A stretch of DNA of 64,000 nt from CAIWTU01 sp963815135. Its GTDB lineage: Bacteria; Desulfobacterota; Desulfuromonadia; Geobacterales; Geobacteraceae. Location: the NCBI GenBank assembly GCA_963815135.1, contig CAWFFO010000006.1, positions 1 to 64,000 of the forward strand. Reading direction: 5' to 3'. Position 1 is the stretch's first letter. Each line of letters starts with the position of its first letter. Positions 19,351 to 28,332 of the stretch are shown here, piece by piece. The notes beneath the pieces were generated by a model. The model was not told the origin of the DNA. It saw only the letters and a list, made by a program, of their open reading frames with translations, and searched no databases. Made by a program: the position numbers and the translations under genes.

Positions 19351-19911
19351 TTACCAGTTGTCCCCGGTTTCCGGCGCCAGCAGGAAATCTCCCAGTCTGT
19401 CGGCCAGCCCGATCAGTACCGGAGTTGCTGCGGCCAGGTCTTCAGCATCCGTCAGCGGTTTATCGTAGGCGCCCAGCCATTCGCTGTAAATGTTGCCGCA
19501 CCAGATTTTGGGGACGTATATACCCAAGTTGCTGAAAGTCACCCTGACCCTGCCTTCCTTTATGTCTTCTTCCATGGTGAAGGTCACTTCCCAATATCGT
19601 TTGTAGCCTTCCGTGGCGCTGAAAGCCGTGCCCGGGTAATTTATGGTTCCGGTGGCAATCAATATGCCTTTGGTTTCATTCGCGTACTCAACGACTGGTG
19701 TTTCCCGGTTTTCGTAATGCCTGACAGCCTTGTACGGTTTGAAATTTCTTGCTATCCAGAGCTTTGATTTGTCGAAAATATGGCCTTTTGTCATGCCGGG
19801 AACTTCCAGCACTTTCCGCACGGTCAACTGCTGTGGCGGCAGTGTCTGCACGCCGGCGCACCCGGCCGCCGCGAGAGCCATGATTGCTGCGATCAACGTA
19901 TTTTTCAACAT
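19351..19911 (-). CDS. DUF4468-type lipoprotein
   Basis: A lipobox (ALAAAGCAG) follows a short hydrophobic stretch, so the protein is probably lipidated at about Cys18. The mature part has the DUF4468 (TBP-like fold) pattern: a domain of about 90 residues starting at VRKVLEVPGM, with KLWIARNFK and GTINYP. Function is unknown. The start at 19911 has GGGAGG 5 bases upstream; the ATG at 19923 has none. It is convergent with the dehydrogenase gene. Confidence 0.83.
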   Translation of the reverse strand: MLKNTLIAAIMALAAAGCAGVQTLPPQQLTVRKVLEVPGMTKGHIFDKSKLWIARNFKPYKAVRHYENRETPVVEYANETKGILIATGTINYPGTAFSATEGYKRYWEVTFTMEEDIKEGRVRVTFSNLGIYVPKIWCGNIYSEWLGAYDKPLTDAEDLAAATPVLIGLADRLGDFLLAPETGDNW

Positions 19912-19959
19912 AATGCCTCCCATGAGGAAAGTTGTCCTGTCGATGAACCTGGTTGAAAG

Positions 19960-20211
19960 CTACCCCGTTTCCGACCAACCTCTCATACGCAATTCCTTCT
20001 TGAGCGCAAGCATTTCCTGACGCAGCTTCAGCACCTCCGCATGGGTCGGCAGTCCCTTGAACTTGTAACGAAGCAGCATATACTCGCCGTGCAAATCCTG
20101 GAGCCTCTGTTCCAGTTGGGTATTCTGACTGCGCAACTCCGTATTTTCCGCTTTAAGCTCATCGTTTTCTTTTTTATAGCGGGCAAAAATATCCATTTCG
20201 ACTGTTTTCAT
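19960..20211 (-). CDS. Small coiled-coil protein
   Basis: 83 aa, almost wholly alpha-helical, with a leucine/asparagine heptad pattern (ENDELKAENTELRSQNTQLE, residues about 15-34) and a second helix at 60-78. It has no signal peptide. The sequence resembles short cell-division or cell-wall associated coiled coils only in general character, and I assign no function. It lies just upstream of the DUF4468 lipoprotein on the same strand. The start codon follows GGGGGACCTGCC, a usable site. Confidence 0.65.
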   Translation of the reverse strand: MKTVEMDIFARYKKENDELKAENTELRSQNTQLEQRLQDLHGEYMLLRYKFKGLPTHAEVLKLRQEMLALKKELRMRGWSETG

Positions 20212-20330
20212 GGCAGGTCCCCCTGTATTTGATAATTATAACAGAAACTTATTGTCTGAAACCGGTTTTGTTGTGATTGCCCAGATGTCGGCCTGCTGAT
20301 ATAATCTCAGAAAGCCCGGGAGGTGAAAGC

Positions 20331-21344
20331 ATGAAAGAAGCGATGTTTTACCAGAAGATGGATGATTTGAAAGTCAAATGCGGCCTTTGCAGGTTCCGCT
20401 GCCTGATTGCGGAAGGGGGGAGGGGCATCTGCGGGGTGCGGGAAAACCGTCAGGGCATACTCTATTCACTGGTGTACGGAAAGGCTGTAGCCGAACATGT
20501 GGATCCCATAGAAAAGAAGCCTCTTTACCATTTCCTGCCGGGGAGCAAATCTTTCTCCATCGCCACGGCAGGATGTAATTTCCGCTGCCTGCACTGCCAG
20601 AATTTCAGCATCTCCCAGGCCCCGCGCGAATTGCGGGAAATCCCGGGTTTAGAGCTGTCTCCGGAGACGATTGTCAACAAAGCCGTTGCTGCCGGTTGCC
20701 GGTCCATCTCGTATACCTACACCGAGCCGACAATCTTTTACGAATATGCATATGATACCGCCATACTGGCAAGCAAGGCGGGTCTGAAAAACGTTTTCGT
20801 CACCAATGGCTACATTACGCCTGAAGCGCTGGCCATGATCAGGCCTTATCTTCATGCCGCAAACATCGACCTCAAGGGCTTTTCTGAAAAATTTTACGGT
20901 GAAGTCGTACACGCCATGCTGGACGAGGTGCTGGAATCCATTCTGGAATTCAAAAAACTGGGGATCTGGCTGGAAATTACGACGCTGATAATACCCAACT
21001 ACAATGATTCGGACGAGGAACTACGGGCAATTGCTCAATTCATCGCCGACAAGGTGGGAGTGGAGACCCCCTGGCATGTGACACAGTTTCACCCGACTTA
21101 CAAGCTGACCGACCAGCCCCGCACCCCGGTCGCAACCCTCCGCCGGGCGCGCCAGATCGGACTGGACGCAGGATTGCGATATGTTTATGAAGGGAACATA
21201 CCGGGAGAGGGCGGAGAGAACACTTATTGCCCGAACTGTTCTGAGATGCTGATCAAAAGGTATGGTTATTTTAACGAGTCGTCACGTATCGAAAAAGGGA
21301 TTTGTCCGGAATGCAGTTGCGTTCTTGACGGGGTGTGGGGATAA
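20331..21344 (+). CDS. amrS: AmmeMemoRadiSam system radical SAM enzyme
   Basis: A radical SAM protein with the cluster motif CNFRCLHC (near residues 80-87), preceded by CGLCRFRC, which with a C-terminal CPNC/CPEC pair adds possible extra metal sites. The block ending PLYHFLPGSKSFSIATAGC is diagnostic of AmrS (formerly pyruvate-formate-lyase-activating-like). In other genomes the gene travels with AMMECR1 and Memo domain genes, but neither is here. The reaction is not known. The ATG at 20331 has GGGAGGTG upstream; the longer frame to 20277 is unlikely. Length is 337 aa. Confidence 0.92.
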   Translation: MKEAMFYQKMDDLKVKCGLCRFRCLIAEGGRGICGVRENRQGILYSLVYGKAVAEHVDPIEKKPLYHFLPGSKSFSIATAGCNFRCLHCQNFSISQAPRELREIPGLELSPETIVNKAVAAGCRSISYTYTEPTIFYEYAYDTAILASKAGLKNVFVTNGYITPEALAMIRPYLHAANIDLKGFSEKFYGEVVHAMLDEVLESILEFKKLGIWLEITTLIIPNYNDSDEELRAIAQFIADKVGVETPWHVTQFHPTYKLTDQPRTPVATLRRARQIGLDAGLRYVYEGNIPGEGGENTYCPNCSEMLIKRYGYFNESSRIEKGICPECSCVLDGVWG

Positions 21345-21611
21345 AGAGTGCAGAATACGCCACAATGTAAATGAAAGACATTACAACTGTATTATGGTTG
21401 CCGTGTGAAGGTAAAAAATGCTATAAAAACTCAACGGGATTCATGATCCCTGAAAAAGCGTTCTCCTGTGGAGACATGAGAAGCGTGGCCGAAAAGCAAA
21501 TCTTTATCAATTCTATCCGATCACCATCCCGTTTGCTTGTACGGGATTGCCAGGATTTGTCCGAAGCCGCGACCAAATGCTTTTTTATATAATCCGTACC
21601 GAGGAGTTCTT

Positions 21612-22265
21612 TTGAAGGTTACATTTCTGCGCCGTTTATGGGTCACGTTCTCTGCACACGTCATAGGTATTTACGCTTCCCGTATCAACCGGTTCCTCAT
21701 CGAAGGGGATGAAAACATCCCCCGCGCAGGGGGCGTGCTCATTGCCTCCAACCACATATCCGCTTACGATACGATTTTTCTCCCATGGGCTTTCATCAGA
21801 AGGCATCCCATGCAAATGATCTGGGCTCCTGCCAAGGAAGAGCTGTTCAGAAAGCGTTTCCAGGGATGGCTCTATTCCTCATGGGGGGCGTTTCCGGTGA
21901 AGCGCGGCAGGGATGTGCGTGCCGGAAAGGTGATCACCGATCTCCTTACGGACCAGAAGGTTATGCTCTTTCCGGAGGGGACCAGGAACAAGGACGGAGT
22001 TCTGGGAAAGGGTAACAGGGGCGTCGGCAAGCTGATTTACGACAGCCGGCCGGTGGTTATCCCTACGGCTCTGGTCGGGCTTAACCGGTGGAAATTTCCC
22101 GGCGCCGGGCAGCGCGCGGTGGCCATGTTCGGAACCCCACTCGAATTCTCCGATCTTTTTGAAATGGAAGACTGCAAGGAAACCCATGTTCGGATTGTCG
22201 AGAGAGTGATGGATGCCATAGCCTCCCTCCAGCGCGACGGGAGGAAATACACCGATGAAGGTTGA
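21612..22265 (+). CDS. plsC: 1-acyl-sn-glycerol-3-phosphate acyltransferase family protein
   Basis: A membrane-associated acyltransferase of glycerolipid synthesis. The catalytic motif NHISAYD is near residues 46-52, with FPEGTRNKD as the substrate-binding motif near 120 and an N-terminal hydrophobic segment. A TTG start at 21612 is preferred because GAGGAG lies 5 bases upstream; the frame to 21537 has no conserved residues. It overlaps rnhA by 11 bases. Family certain; exact acyl acceptor inferred. Confidence 0.9.
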   Translation: MKVTFLRRLWVTFSAHVIGIYASRINRFLIEGDENIPRAGGVLIASNHISAYDTIFLPWAFIRRHPMQMIWAPAKEELFRKRFQGWLYSSWGAFPVKRGRDVRAGKVITDLLTDQKVMLFPEGTRNKDGVLGKGNRGVGKLIYDSRPVVIPTALVGLNRWKFPGAGQRAVAMFGTPLEFSDLFEMEDCKETHVRIVERVMDAIASLQRDGRKYTDEG

Positions 22266-22713
22266 AATATTCAGCGACGGGGCATGCAGCGGCAACCCCG
22301 GTGTCGGCGGTTACGGGGCCATTCTCCGCTGCGGGGAAAAAGAAAAGGAGATTTCCGGCGCGGAGGAGATGACCACCAACAACAGAATGGAGCTCATGGC
22401 GGCCATAGCGGCGCTGGAATCCCTGAAACGTCCCTGTGATGTGGTTCTGACCACGGATTCCCAGTATCTGCATAAAGGAATAACCGAATGGATACACAGC
22501 TGGCTGAAAAAAGGATGGGTGAACAGCAAGAAAGAGCCGGTTTTGAACCGTGACCTCTGGGAACGATTGCTGGAGCTGTCCAAAATCCACAGAATCAAAT
22601 GGCACTGGGTCCGCGGACATAATGGACATACTGAGAATGAGCGTTGTGATGTCCTTGCCAGGGCCGCAATTGAGGACTGCCGGAATAGGATGGGGAACCG
22701 GGGACTCAAGTGA
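22255..22713 (+). CDS. rnhA: Ribonuclease HI
   Basis: It degrades the RNA strand of RNA-DNA hybrids. The catalytic residues are visible as Asp8 (FSDGACSGNPG), Glu46 (NNRMEL), Asp68 (TTDSQY) and Asp132, with His122 in VRGHNGH. At 152 aa it is the standard bacterial length including the basic handle region (SWLKKGWVNSKKEP). It overlaps the acyltransferase gene upstream and the HNH gene downstream, so translation is probably coupled. Confidence 0.97.
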   Translation: MKVEIFSDGACSGNPGVGGYGAILRCGEKEKEISGAEEMTTNNRMELMAAIAALESLKRPCDVVLTTDSQYLHKGITEWIHSWLKKGWVNSKKEPVLNRDLWERLLELSKIHRIKWHWVRGHNGHTENERCDVLARAAIEDCRNRMGNRGLK

Positions 22714-23009
22714 GCCAGTTTATTATTGAAGTATCGGAACAGGAAGTCAGGCGGGAAAAAGATAAAGCCCGGGAGTTGCGCAAGACCCGCTGGTGGAAAA
22801 ACAGGGTGGCCCAAGGGGTATGTCATTATTGCGGTAAGATATTCCCACCTGAAGAATTGACCATGGACCATATCGTACCGATAGCTCGCGGCGGAAAAAG
22901 CTCGCGGGGCAATGTGGCGCCTGCCTGCAGGGAGTGCAACAGCAGGAAGAAATATCTACTGCCAATCGAATGGGAGGATTATCTGCAATCATTGGGGAAG
23001 GACGAGTGA
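22710..23009 (+). CDS. HNH endonuclease family protein
   Basis: 99 aa with an HNH motif: CHYCGK, then TMDHIVPIARGGKSSRGNVAPACRECN (His, Asn and a paired zinc-binding CxxC). The N-terminal third is helical and basic. Proteins of this size are common stand-alone genes in Geobacter-like genomes with no known role. The GTG start at 22710 overlaps the rnhA stop (GTGA), and the same arrangement leads into the next gene. Confidence 0.88.
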   Translation: MSQFIIEVSEQEVRREKDKARELRKTRWWKNRVAQGVCHYCGKIFPPEELTMDHIVPIARGGKSSRGNVAPACRECNSRKKYLLPIEWEDYLQSLGKDE

Positions 23010-23662
23010 ATCAGCTGGGACGGAACGGATATAAAGCTGTTATTTATGATTGTGACGGAGTGATCTTCGATTCTCTGGAAGCTAATTACGTTTTTTATTC
23101 CAAGGTGATGGAACATTTCGGCAAATCTCCCCTCGACAGGAAGAACGATGAGATCATGAACCTTCTGCATACCTATTCGAGCAGGGATGTTCTGGCAAGG
23201 TTTTTTACGGAAGATGACGATTATGATGCAGCACTCGGTTTTGCCGGTTCCATAGATTACCGCGAACTCCTGCCGTTCATGCGCATGGAGGAAGGGTTCC
23301 GCGAAACGCTTGAAGCCCTGCGCGGCGACATGCTGCTGGCAATATGCACCAATCGTTCGACTTCCATGGAAATGGTGCTGGAACATTTCGGTCTCACGGA
23401 GTATTTCAGTTGCGTGATGACCGCTTCCCGGGTCAGAAACCCCAAGCCACATCCGGAACCACTTTTGAAGATACTGGAACAGTTCGCCATCCTGCCAGGC
23501 GAAGCGCTGTTCGTGGGTGACTCCGAGCTTGACCGGTTGGCTTCGGAAGCCGCGGGGGTGCCTTTTATTGCATACAGGTCGGAAATGCAATGTCTGGCAA
23601 AAATTGAACGGCATGCAGATTTACTTCAAATATTTGAAAGTAGTGAAGGGGAATGCCAATGA
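23006..23662 (+). CDS. HAD-superfamily phosphatase (Gph-like)
   Basis: A haloacid-dehalogenase hydrolase with DCDGVIFDS as the nucleophile motif (residues about 15-23), an alpha-helical cap (about 30-90), CTNRST as motif II, the lysine in NPKPHPEP, and GDSELD as motif IV. It resembles phosphoglycolate phosphatase-type enzymes; the substrate is unassigned. A GTG at 23006 overlapping the HNH stop, with GGGGAAGGA upstream, is the best start; a longer frame to 22934 lies inside the HNH gene. Length is 218 aa. Confidence 0.88.
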   Translation: MNQLGRNGYKAVIYDCDGVIFDSLEANYVFYSKVMEHFGKSPLDRKNDEIMNLLHTYSSRDVLARFFTEDDDYDAALGFAGSIDYRELLPFMRMEEGFRETLEALRGDMLLAICTNRSTSMEMVLEHFGLTEYFSCVMTASRVRNPKPHPEPLLKILEQFAILPGEALFVGDSELDRLASEAAGVPFIAYRSEMQCLAKIERHADLLQIFESSEGECQ

Positions 23663-24534
23663 TCAAAAGCATGACCGGATATGGTAAAGGGGAATCTACC
23701 TACGGCGGCGGATGTATAACCGTCGAAATACGCTCGGTCAATCACCGGTATGGAGAGGTTTTTGTCAAGCTGCCGAGGAATCTTATCGTCTTTGAGAATG
23801 ATGTGAGAAAACTCGTATCTGAACGTCTTAAAAGAGGGAAAATAGAGGTTTTCGTCCAACACGACCAGGTAACGGCCGGTGTGTCGCTCGCCGTCAACAT
23901 CCCTCTTGCCAAGGAATACCATGAAGCGCTGATAGGCCTGAAGAACGAGCTGGGTCTTGCCGGAGAAGTTACGCTGCCGCTTATCGCCTCACAAAAAGAC
24001 GTACTGTCTTCGGATGAGAACCGGGTTATGGACGAGTCCCTGGGTGATGCCCTTATGGCGGCCGTGAGGACCGGGGTGGAAAACCTGGAGTCAATGAGAA
24101 GCAAGGAAGGGGAGGCCCTTCTGGATGAACTGCTGAAGCGCAAGGAAGCTGTCGCAGTACTTGCCGGCGAGGTTGCACGCCGTGCGCCGGGTGTAGTTTC
24201 CGATTATGCGGTCAGGTTGAAAGAAAGACTGGCGCAACTGGTGGCCGACAGTACTGTCGGAGAAGAGCGATTGGCGCAGGAAGTAGCCATTATGGCCGAT
24301 CGCTGCGATATAACAGAAGAGCTGGTGAGGCTTGACAGCCATCTGAAGCAATTCGGCTCCGCCCTTGCTCTTGGTGAACCAGTGGGAAGAAAGCTGGATT
24401 TTCTTCTCCAGGAGATGAGCAGGGAAGTGAATACCGTGGGATCGAAGGCCAACGACGCGGAGATTGCTTATCGCGTGGTCGAAATGAAAACCGAGATCGA
24501 GAAAATTCGGGAACAGGTGCAGAATATAGAATAA
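23659..24534 (+). CDS. yicC: YicC-family endoribonuclease
   Basis: The protein begins with the diagnostic MIKSMTGYGKGE and ends with the conserved C-terminal block LDFLLQEMSREVNTVGSKAN and a final MKTEIEKIREQVQNIE. YicC has been described as an RNase acting on some small RNAs. At 291 aa it is full-length. ATG 23659 overlaps the HAD stop (ATGA) and has AAGGGG at good spacing; the ATG at 23653 is too close to it. It is followed by gmk, as in many genomes. Confidence 0.94.
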   Translation: MIKSMTGYGKGESTYGGGCITVEIRSVNHRYGEVFVKLPRNLIVFENDVRKLVSERLKRGKIEVFVQHDQVTAGVSLAVNIPLAKEYHEALIGLKNELGLAGEVTLPLIASQKDVLSSDENRVMDESLGDALMAAVRTGVENLESMRSKEGEALLDELLKRKEAVAVLAGEVARRAPGVVSDYAVRLKERLAQLVADSTVGEERLAQEVAIMADRCDITEELVRLDSHLKQFGSALALGEPVGRKLDFLLQEMSREVNTVGSKANDAEIAYRVVEMKTEIEKIREQVQNIE

Positions 24535-24554
24535 CATCGGGTAAAAGGCTGAGG

Positions 24555-24600
24555 GTTTGAAGCTTGACACCTAACATTTAAAACTTGAAACCTGAAATTG
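24555..24600. repeat. Degenerate short repeat (TTGAAACC-like units)
   Basis: TTTGAAGC, TTGACACC, TTTAAAAC and TTGAAACC follow one another between yicC and gmk. Similar low-complexity spacer repeats occur after the first gene of the window. Confidence 0.45.
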
Positions 24601-24620
24601 ACTATGGGAGTTATCGGTTA

Positions 24621-25229
24621 GTGACAAAGGAAGGTTTACTTTATATAGTCTCAGCGCCTTCCGGCGCCGGCAAGACCTCGCTGTGCAAGGAAATAATTGA
24701 CATTTTCCCGAACTTGCGGCATTCTGTGAGCTACACGACCCGTCCCGCAAGGCCCGGCGAAGTGCATGGAAAAGACTACTTCTTTGTTTCCGTGGAAGAG
24801 TTTGAAAAGATGGTAGCAGACGGTGAGTTCGCCGAGTGGGCGGAAGTGCACGGCAACTTCTATGGTACTTCTCTGAAACAACTCGACGAGTACCGCCGTA
24901 GCGGGACTGACGTTATCCTCGATATAGACTGCCAGGGGGCGCGACAGTTGAAAGATCGCTGCCGGGGCGGCGTCTACATATTTATCCTCCCTCCCGATTT
25001 GCAGGAACTCAGACGAAGACTTACCGGAAGAAATTCCGACTCGGAAGAGACCATTCAACGGCGCATCAATGTCGCTTCTCTTGAGATCAAGGAATCGCGA
25101 TGGTATGATTACATTATTGTCAACGATGTCTTTTCCAGGGCGGTAGAGGAACTGAAATCGGTACTGATCGCTGAAACATGCCGTACTGAGAGGGCCTTTA
25201 AAACTGTTTCGGAATTGTTTGAAATATAA
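24621..25229 (+). CDS. gmk: Guanylate kinase
   Basis: It phosphorylates GMP (and dGMP) with ATP. The P-loop SAPSGAGKTS is near residues 10-19, YTTRPARPGEVHGKDYFF is the GMP-binding region, and the lid and D-CQGA block follow. The GTG at 24621 with GGGAG upstream gives 202 aa, the usual size; a TTG extension to 24585 starts inside the spacer repeat. It forms an apparent operon with yicC upstream and rpoZ and rsh downstream. Confidence 0.96.
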   Translation: MTKEGLLYIVSAPSGAGKTSLCKEIIDIFPNLRHSVSYTTRPARPGEVHGKDYFFVSVEEFEKMVADGEFAEWAEVHGNFYGTSLKQLDEYRRSGTDVILDIDCQGARQLKDRCRGGVYIFILPPDLQELRRRLTGRNSDSEETIQRRINVASLEIKESRWYDYIIVNDVFSRAVEELKSVLIAETCRTERAFKTVSELFEI

Positions 25230-25233
25230 ATAA

Positions 25234-25285
25234 GAGCTAAAAGCAGCCTCAAGCCGCTTCCGTCGGCAAAAGGCAAACAGCTGCA
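25234..25285. repeat. Weak degenerate repeat in gmk-rpoZ spacer
   Basis: AGCT, AAGC and AGCTGCAAGC-like words recur several times in the 100-base spacer. The similarity between units is low and it may be chance. Confidence 0.25.
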
Positions 25286-25332
25286 AGCCAGTTTGGGAGG
25301 TTTTCTCCTGATGACTGAAAGGAGTTTATAAA

Positions 25333-25542
25333 ATGGCAAGAGTAACAGTTGAAGATTGTCTGGACAAGGTAGAAAACAGGTTCTTGCTGGTAATGCTGGC
25401 GGCAAAAAGGGTGAAGCAGCTGTTCAAGGGGTCCAAGCCTTTAATAGAGAACAAGGCCGGCAACAAGAATATTGTTATTTCGCTGCGTGAAATTGCTGCG
25501 GGCAAGCTTACCTATGAGATGACATCCAGAAAAAGCCGCTAA
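25333..25542 (+). CDS. rpoZ: RNA polymerase omega subunit
   Basis: 69 aa beginning MARVTVEDCLDKVENRF, with the conserved LVMLAAKRVKQL helix and the ALREIAAG-type segment (SLREIAAGKL). Omega aids assembly of the beta' subunit and forms part of the ppGpp-binding site in many proteobacteria, which fits its place directly before the ppGpp synthetase/hydrolase gene. AAAGGAG precedes the ATG. Confidence 0.96.
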   Translation: MARVTVEDCLDKVENRFLLVMLAAKRVKQLFKGSKPLIENKAGNKNIVISLREIAAGKLTYEMTSRKSR

Positions 25543-25569
25543 ATGCGCGGATGGGAAGGGTGGGGCTTG

Positions 25570-25589
25570 AGGGCTGCCGCCCTTTTTTT
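25570..25589 (+). terminator. Intrinsic terminator between rpoZ and rsh
   Basis: AGGGC TGCC GCCCT hairpin followed at once by seven Ts. It lies 64 bases before the rsh start, so it may act as a partial terminator within the operon. Confidence 0.6.
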
Positions 25590-25652
25590 ATTTAAAGCCC
25601 GACAGTTCGCACTCCTTTACCTCCCTTCGACGGTTTCCGGAACCAGGCAGAT

Positions 25653-27803
25653 ATGATCAGATTAAACGATATTCTCGACAAGGTCGCCGCCTATAACCCC
25701 GCAGCCGACTTTGATATGATAAGAAAGGCATACGTCTTCAGCGCCAAGGTGCATCAGGGACAAATCCGCCTGTCGGGAGAACCCTATCTTGTGCATCCCA
25801 TGGAGGTGGCTGCAATCCTGGCTGACCTGAAGCTGGATGTCGCCACCGTGGTGACCGGACTTTTGCACGATACGCTGGAAGACACCCTGACCACCTACGA
25901 TGAGCTGGTGAACATATTCGGCTCCGAAGTGGCCAACCTGGTTGACGGCGTTACCAAGATCAGCAAGATATATTTCAAGACCAAAGAGGAAAGCCAGGCG
26001 GAGAATTTTCGCAAGATGCTCCTCGCCATGGCCAATGATATCCGGGTCATTCTCGTCAAGCTGGCGGACCGGTTGCACAATATGCGCACTCTTCAGCATC
26101 ACCCTGAACCGAAGCAGCGCAGTATCGCCAAGGAAACACTCGACATTTACGCCCCCATGGCCCACAGGCTCGGCATCGCATGGATCAAGAGCGAGCTGGA
26201 GGATTTATCGTTTCGCTACGTGAATCCGCAGCTCTACTACGATCTTGCTTCCAAAGTGGCCAAGAAGAAGAAGGAAAGGGAAATCTATGTGGAGGAGGTC
26301 AAGGCGATTATAGTTCAGAAGATCGCTGAACACGGAATCCCTGGAGATGTGTACGGCAGGAGCAAGCATCTCTATTCCATATACAACAAGATGGAGAGCC
26401 GCAACGTCGATATCGATGAGATATACGACCTGGTCGCCATTCGCGTTCTGGTGCAGAACATCCGCGAGTGCTACGAAGTACTGGGTATCATCCATTCCAC
26501 CTGGAAGCCGATTCCCGGCCGGTTCAAGGATTATATCGCCATTCCCAAGGGAAATATGTACCAGTCTCTCCACACCACGGTAATAGGGCCGCACGGAGAA
26601 AGAATGGAAGTCCAGATAAGGACCGGCGAGATGCACCGGGTTGCCGAGGCGGGTATTGCCGCGCACTGGCAGTACAAGGAAGGAAAAGGGTATGACGAGC
26701 GCGATGTGAAGAGGTTTGCCTGGCTCAGGCAACTTCTCGAATGGCAGCACGAACTGCAGGACTCGCAGGAATTCATGAACACCGTCAAGGTGGAACTTTT
26801 CCCCGAAGAAGTCTATGTCTTCACTCCCAAAGGGGATGTGAAAGGGTTTCCCAAGGGTGCGACTCCCATAGATTTTGCCTACAGTGTTCATACCGATGTC
26901 GGCCATCGCTGCGTGGGGGCAAAGGTGAACGGCAGGCTGGTTCCTCTCAAATACGAGATGAAAACCGGGGACATCATCGAAATAGTAACTTCTCCTCACC
27001 ATACGCCGAGCAAGGATTGGCTGAAGGTTGTAAAAAGCACCAGGGCCAGGAACAAGATTCGCGCATGGATCAAGACCGAGGAGCGGAAACGCAGCATAAC
27101 CCTCGGCAAGGAAATTTGCGAAAAGGAATTTCGCCGCTATAATCTGAGCCTGGGTCGGCTGCAGAAAAGTGGTGAATTTAAAAGGGTTGCGGTGGAGTTC
27201 GGTTTTGTCGGGGAAGACGACCTGATGGCAGCTGTTGGTTACGGGAAGCTTTCCTGCAACCAGATCATCGGCAAGTTGCTACCCGACCAGAAACTCGAAG
27301 AACAGAGGGAGCAAAGGCAGACCAAGCTTGCCAAGGTCATCGACAAGCTTACCCGCAAATCGTCCAGTGCCATCCAGATCAGCGGTGTGGATGATGTGCT
27401 GGTGCGTTTCGGCAAATGTTGCAACCCCGTGCCGGGAGATGAAGTCGTCGGGTTTATTACCAGGGGACGCGGGGTCACCGTTCATACCTCGGATTGTCCC
27501 ATCGCGCTCTCAAATGATCCGGAACGGCGCATCGACGTGGACTGGAACAGGGACAAGGGCACGGCTTTGCCGGTAAAAATCAGGGTTTCCTGTTATGATC
27601 AGAAAGGAATGCTCGCCAATATCACCCAGGCCATCACCAATTGTGAAGCAAACATTACTACGGCTTCAGTGTATAGTACTGTGGACAAGAGAGGCGTGAA
27701 TATTTTCCAGGTCGAAGTCACCGATCTCGATCATCTGAACAGGGTTATAAACAGTGTCATGAAGCTTAAGGGCGTGATCAAGGTGGACAGGATGAAAAGC
27801 TAG
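25653..27803 (+). CDS. spoT: Bifunctional (p)ppGpp synthetase/hydrolase (RelA/SpoT homologue)
   Basis: A long RSH enzyme controlling the stringent response. The hydrolase HD domain is at about residues 20-190 with intact LLHDTLED (His72, Asp73). The synthetase domain is at about 240-350 with RFKDYIAIPKGNMYQSLHT starting at Arg290, and its RFKD form is typical of bifunctional enzymes. A TGS domain (VFTPKGDVKGFPKGATPIDF) is at about 390-450, and the C-terminal zinc-finger-like and ACT domains end at residue 716. Both active sites look complete. It sits in the gmk-rpoZ-rsh-ridA order. Confidence 0.97.
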   Translation: MIRLNDILDKVAAYNPAADFDMIRKAYVFSAKVHQGQIRLSGEPYLVHPMEVAAILADLKLDVATVVTGLLHDTLEDTLTTYDELVNIFGSEVANLVDGVTKISKIYFKTKEESQAENFRKMLLAMANDIRVILVKLADRLHNMRTLQHHPEPKQRSIAKETLDIYAPMAHRLGIAWIKSELEDLSFRYVNPQLYYDLASKVAKKKKEREIYVEEVKAIIVQKIAEHGIPGDVYGRSKHLYSIYNKMESRNVDIDEIYDLVAIRVLVQNIRECYEVLGIIHSTWKPIPGRFKDYIAIPKGNMYQSLHTTVIGPHGERMEVQIRTGEMHRVAEAGIAAHWQYKEGKGYDERDVKRFAWLRQLLEWQHELQDSQEFMNTVKVELFPEEVYVFTPKGDVKGFPKGATPIDFAYSVHTDVGHRCVGAKVNGRLVPLKYEMKTGDIIEIVTSPHHTPSKDWLKVVKSTRARNKIRAWIKTEERKRSITLGKEICEKEFRRYNLSLGRLQKSGEFKRVAVEFGFVGEDDLMAAVGYGKLSCNQIIGKLLPDQKLEEQREQRQTKLAKVIDKLTRKSSSAIQISGVDDVLVRFGKCCNPVPGDEVVGFITRGRGVTVHTSDCPIALSNDPERRIDVDWNRDKGTALPVKIRVSCYDQKGMLANITQAITNCEANITTASVYSTVDKRGVNIFQVEVTDLDHLNRVINSVMKLKGVIKVDRMKS

Positions 27804-27879
27804 GAGCCGGGATTCAGGGGTGAGGGGATGGTTCCGGAAAACTCCAACATAAAAGCATTTACACGAAGAGGGGGAATCC

Positions 27880-28263
27880 ATGTCTAAGCAGATATTGGTT
27901 ACAGATAACGCGCTGCAGGCGATCGGGCCATATTCACAGGGGGTTAAAGCCGGTGGATTTATCTTTTTTTCCGGCCAGATACCCCTGGATCCGAAAACCG
28001 GCCGGATGAATGAGGGGGACATAACCAGGCAGACCGAACAGGTCATGGAGAATCTAGCGGCTTTACTCGACGCGGCAGGACTCGGCTTTGCCGATGTGGT
28101 AAAAAGCACAATCTATTTGACTGACCTGTCAGATTTCGTGACCGTAAACGAAATTTACGGACGACGATTCCCGACCGATCCGCCGGCCCGTTCAACCGTG
28201 GAGGTAAAAAGCCTGCCGAAAGGTGCGGCTATCGAAATAGAAGTTATAGCTTTGAACAGGTAA
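27880..28263 (+). CDS. ridA: RidA family reactive enamine/imine deaminase
   Basis: 127 aa with the family signature AIGPYSQGVKAGGFIFFSGQ, the arginine in NEIYGRRFPTDPPARSTVEV and the closing KGAAIEIEVIA. RidA trimers hydrolyse reactive 2-aminoacrylate-type intermediates produced by PLP enzymes. GAGGGGG lies 5 bases before the ATG. A position directly after rsh is common in this group of bacteria. Confidence 0.95.
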   Translation: MSKQILVTDNALQAIGPYSQGVKAGGFIFFSGQIPLDPKTGRMNEGDITRQTEQVMENLAALLDAAGLGFADVVKSTIYLTDLSDFVTVNEIYGRRFPTDPPARSTVEVKSLPKGAAIEIEVIALNR

Positions 28264-28332
28264 GGTGTCTGCGCGACATACCGGCAACTTCCAGTAAATA
28301 TGGATAATTTCGCGTCGTCCGACAAAAACAAA

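Noticed and set aside
21371..21592. 73-codon frame between amrS and the acyltransferase
   Set aside because: No ribosome-binding site, no recognisable family, and it overlaps the acyltransferase leader. It cannot be excluded but is not supported.
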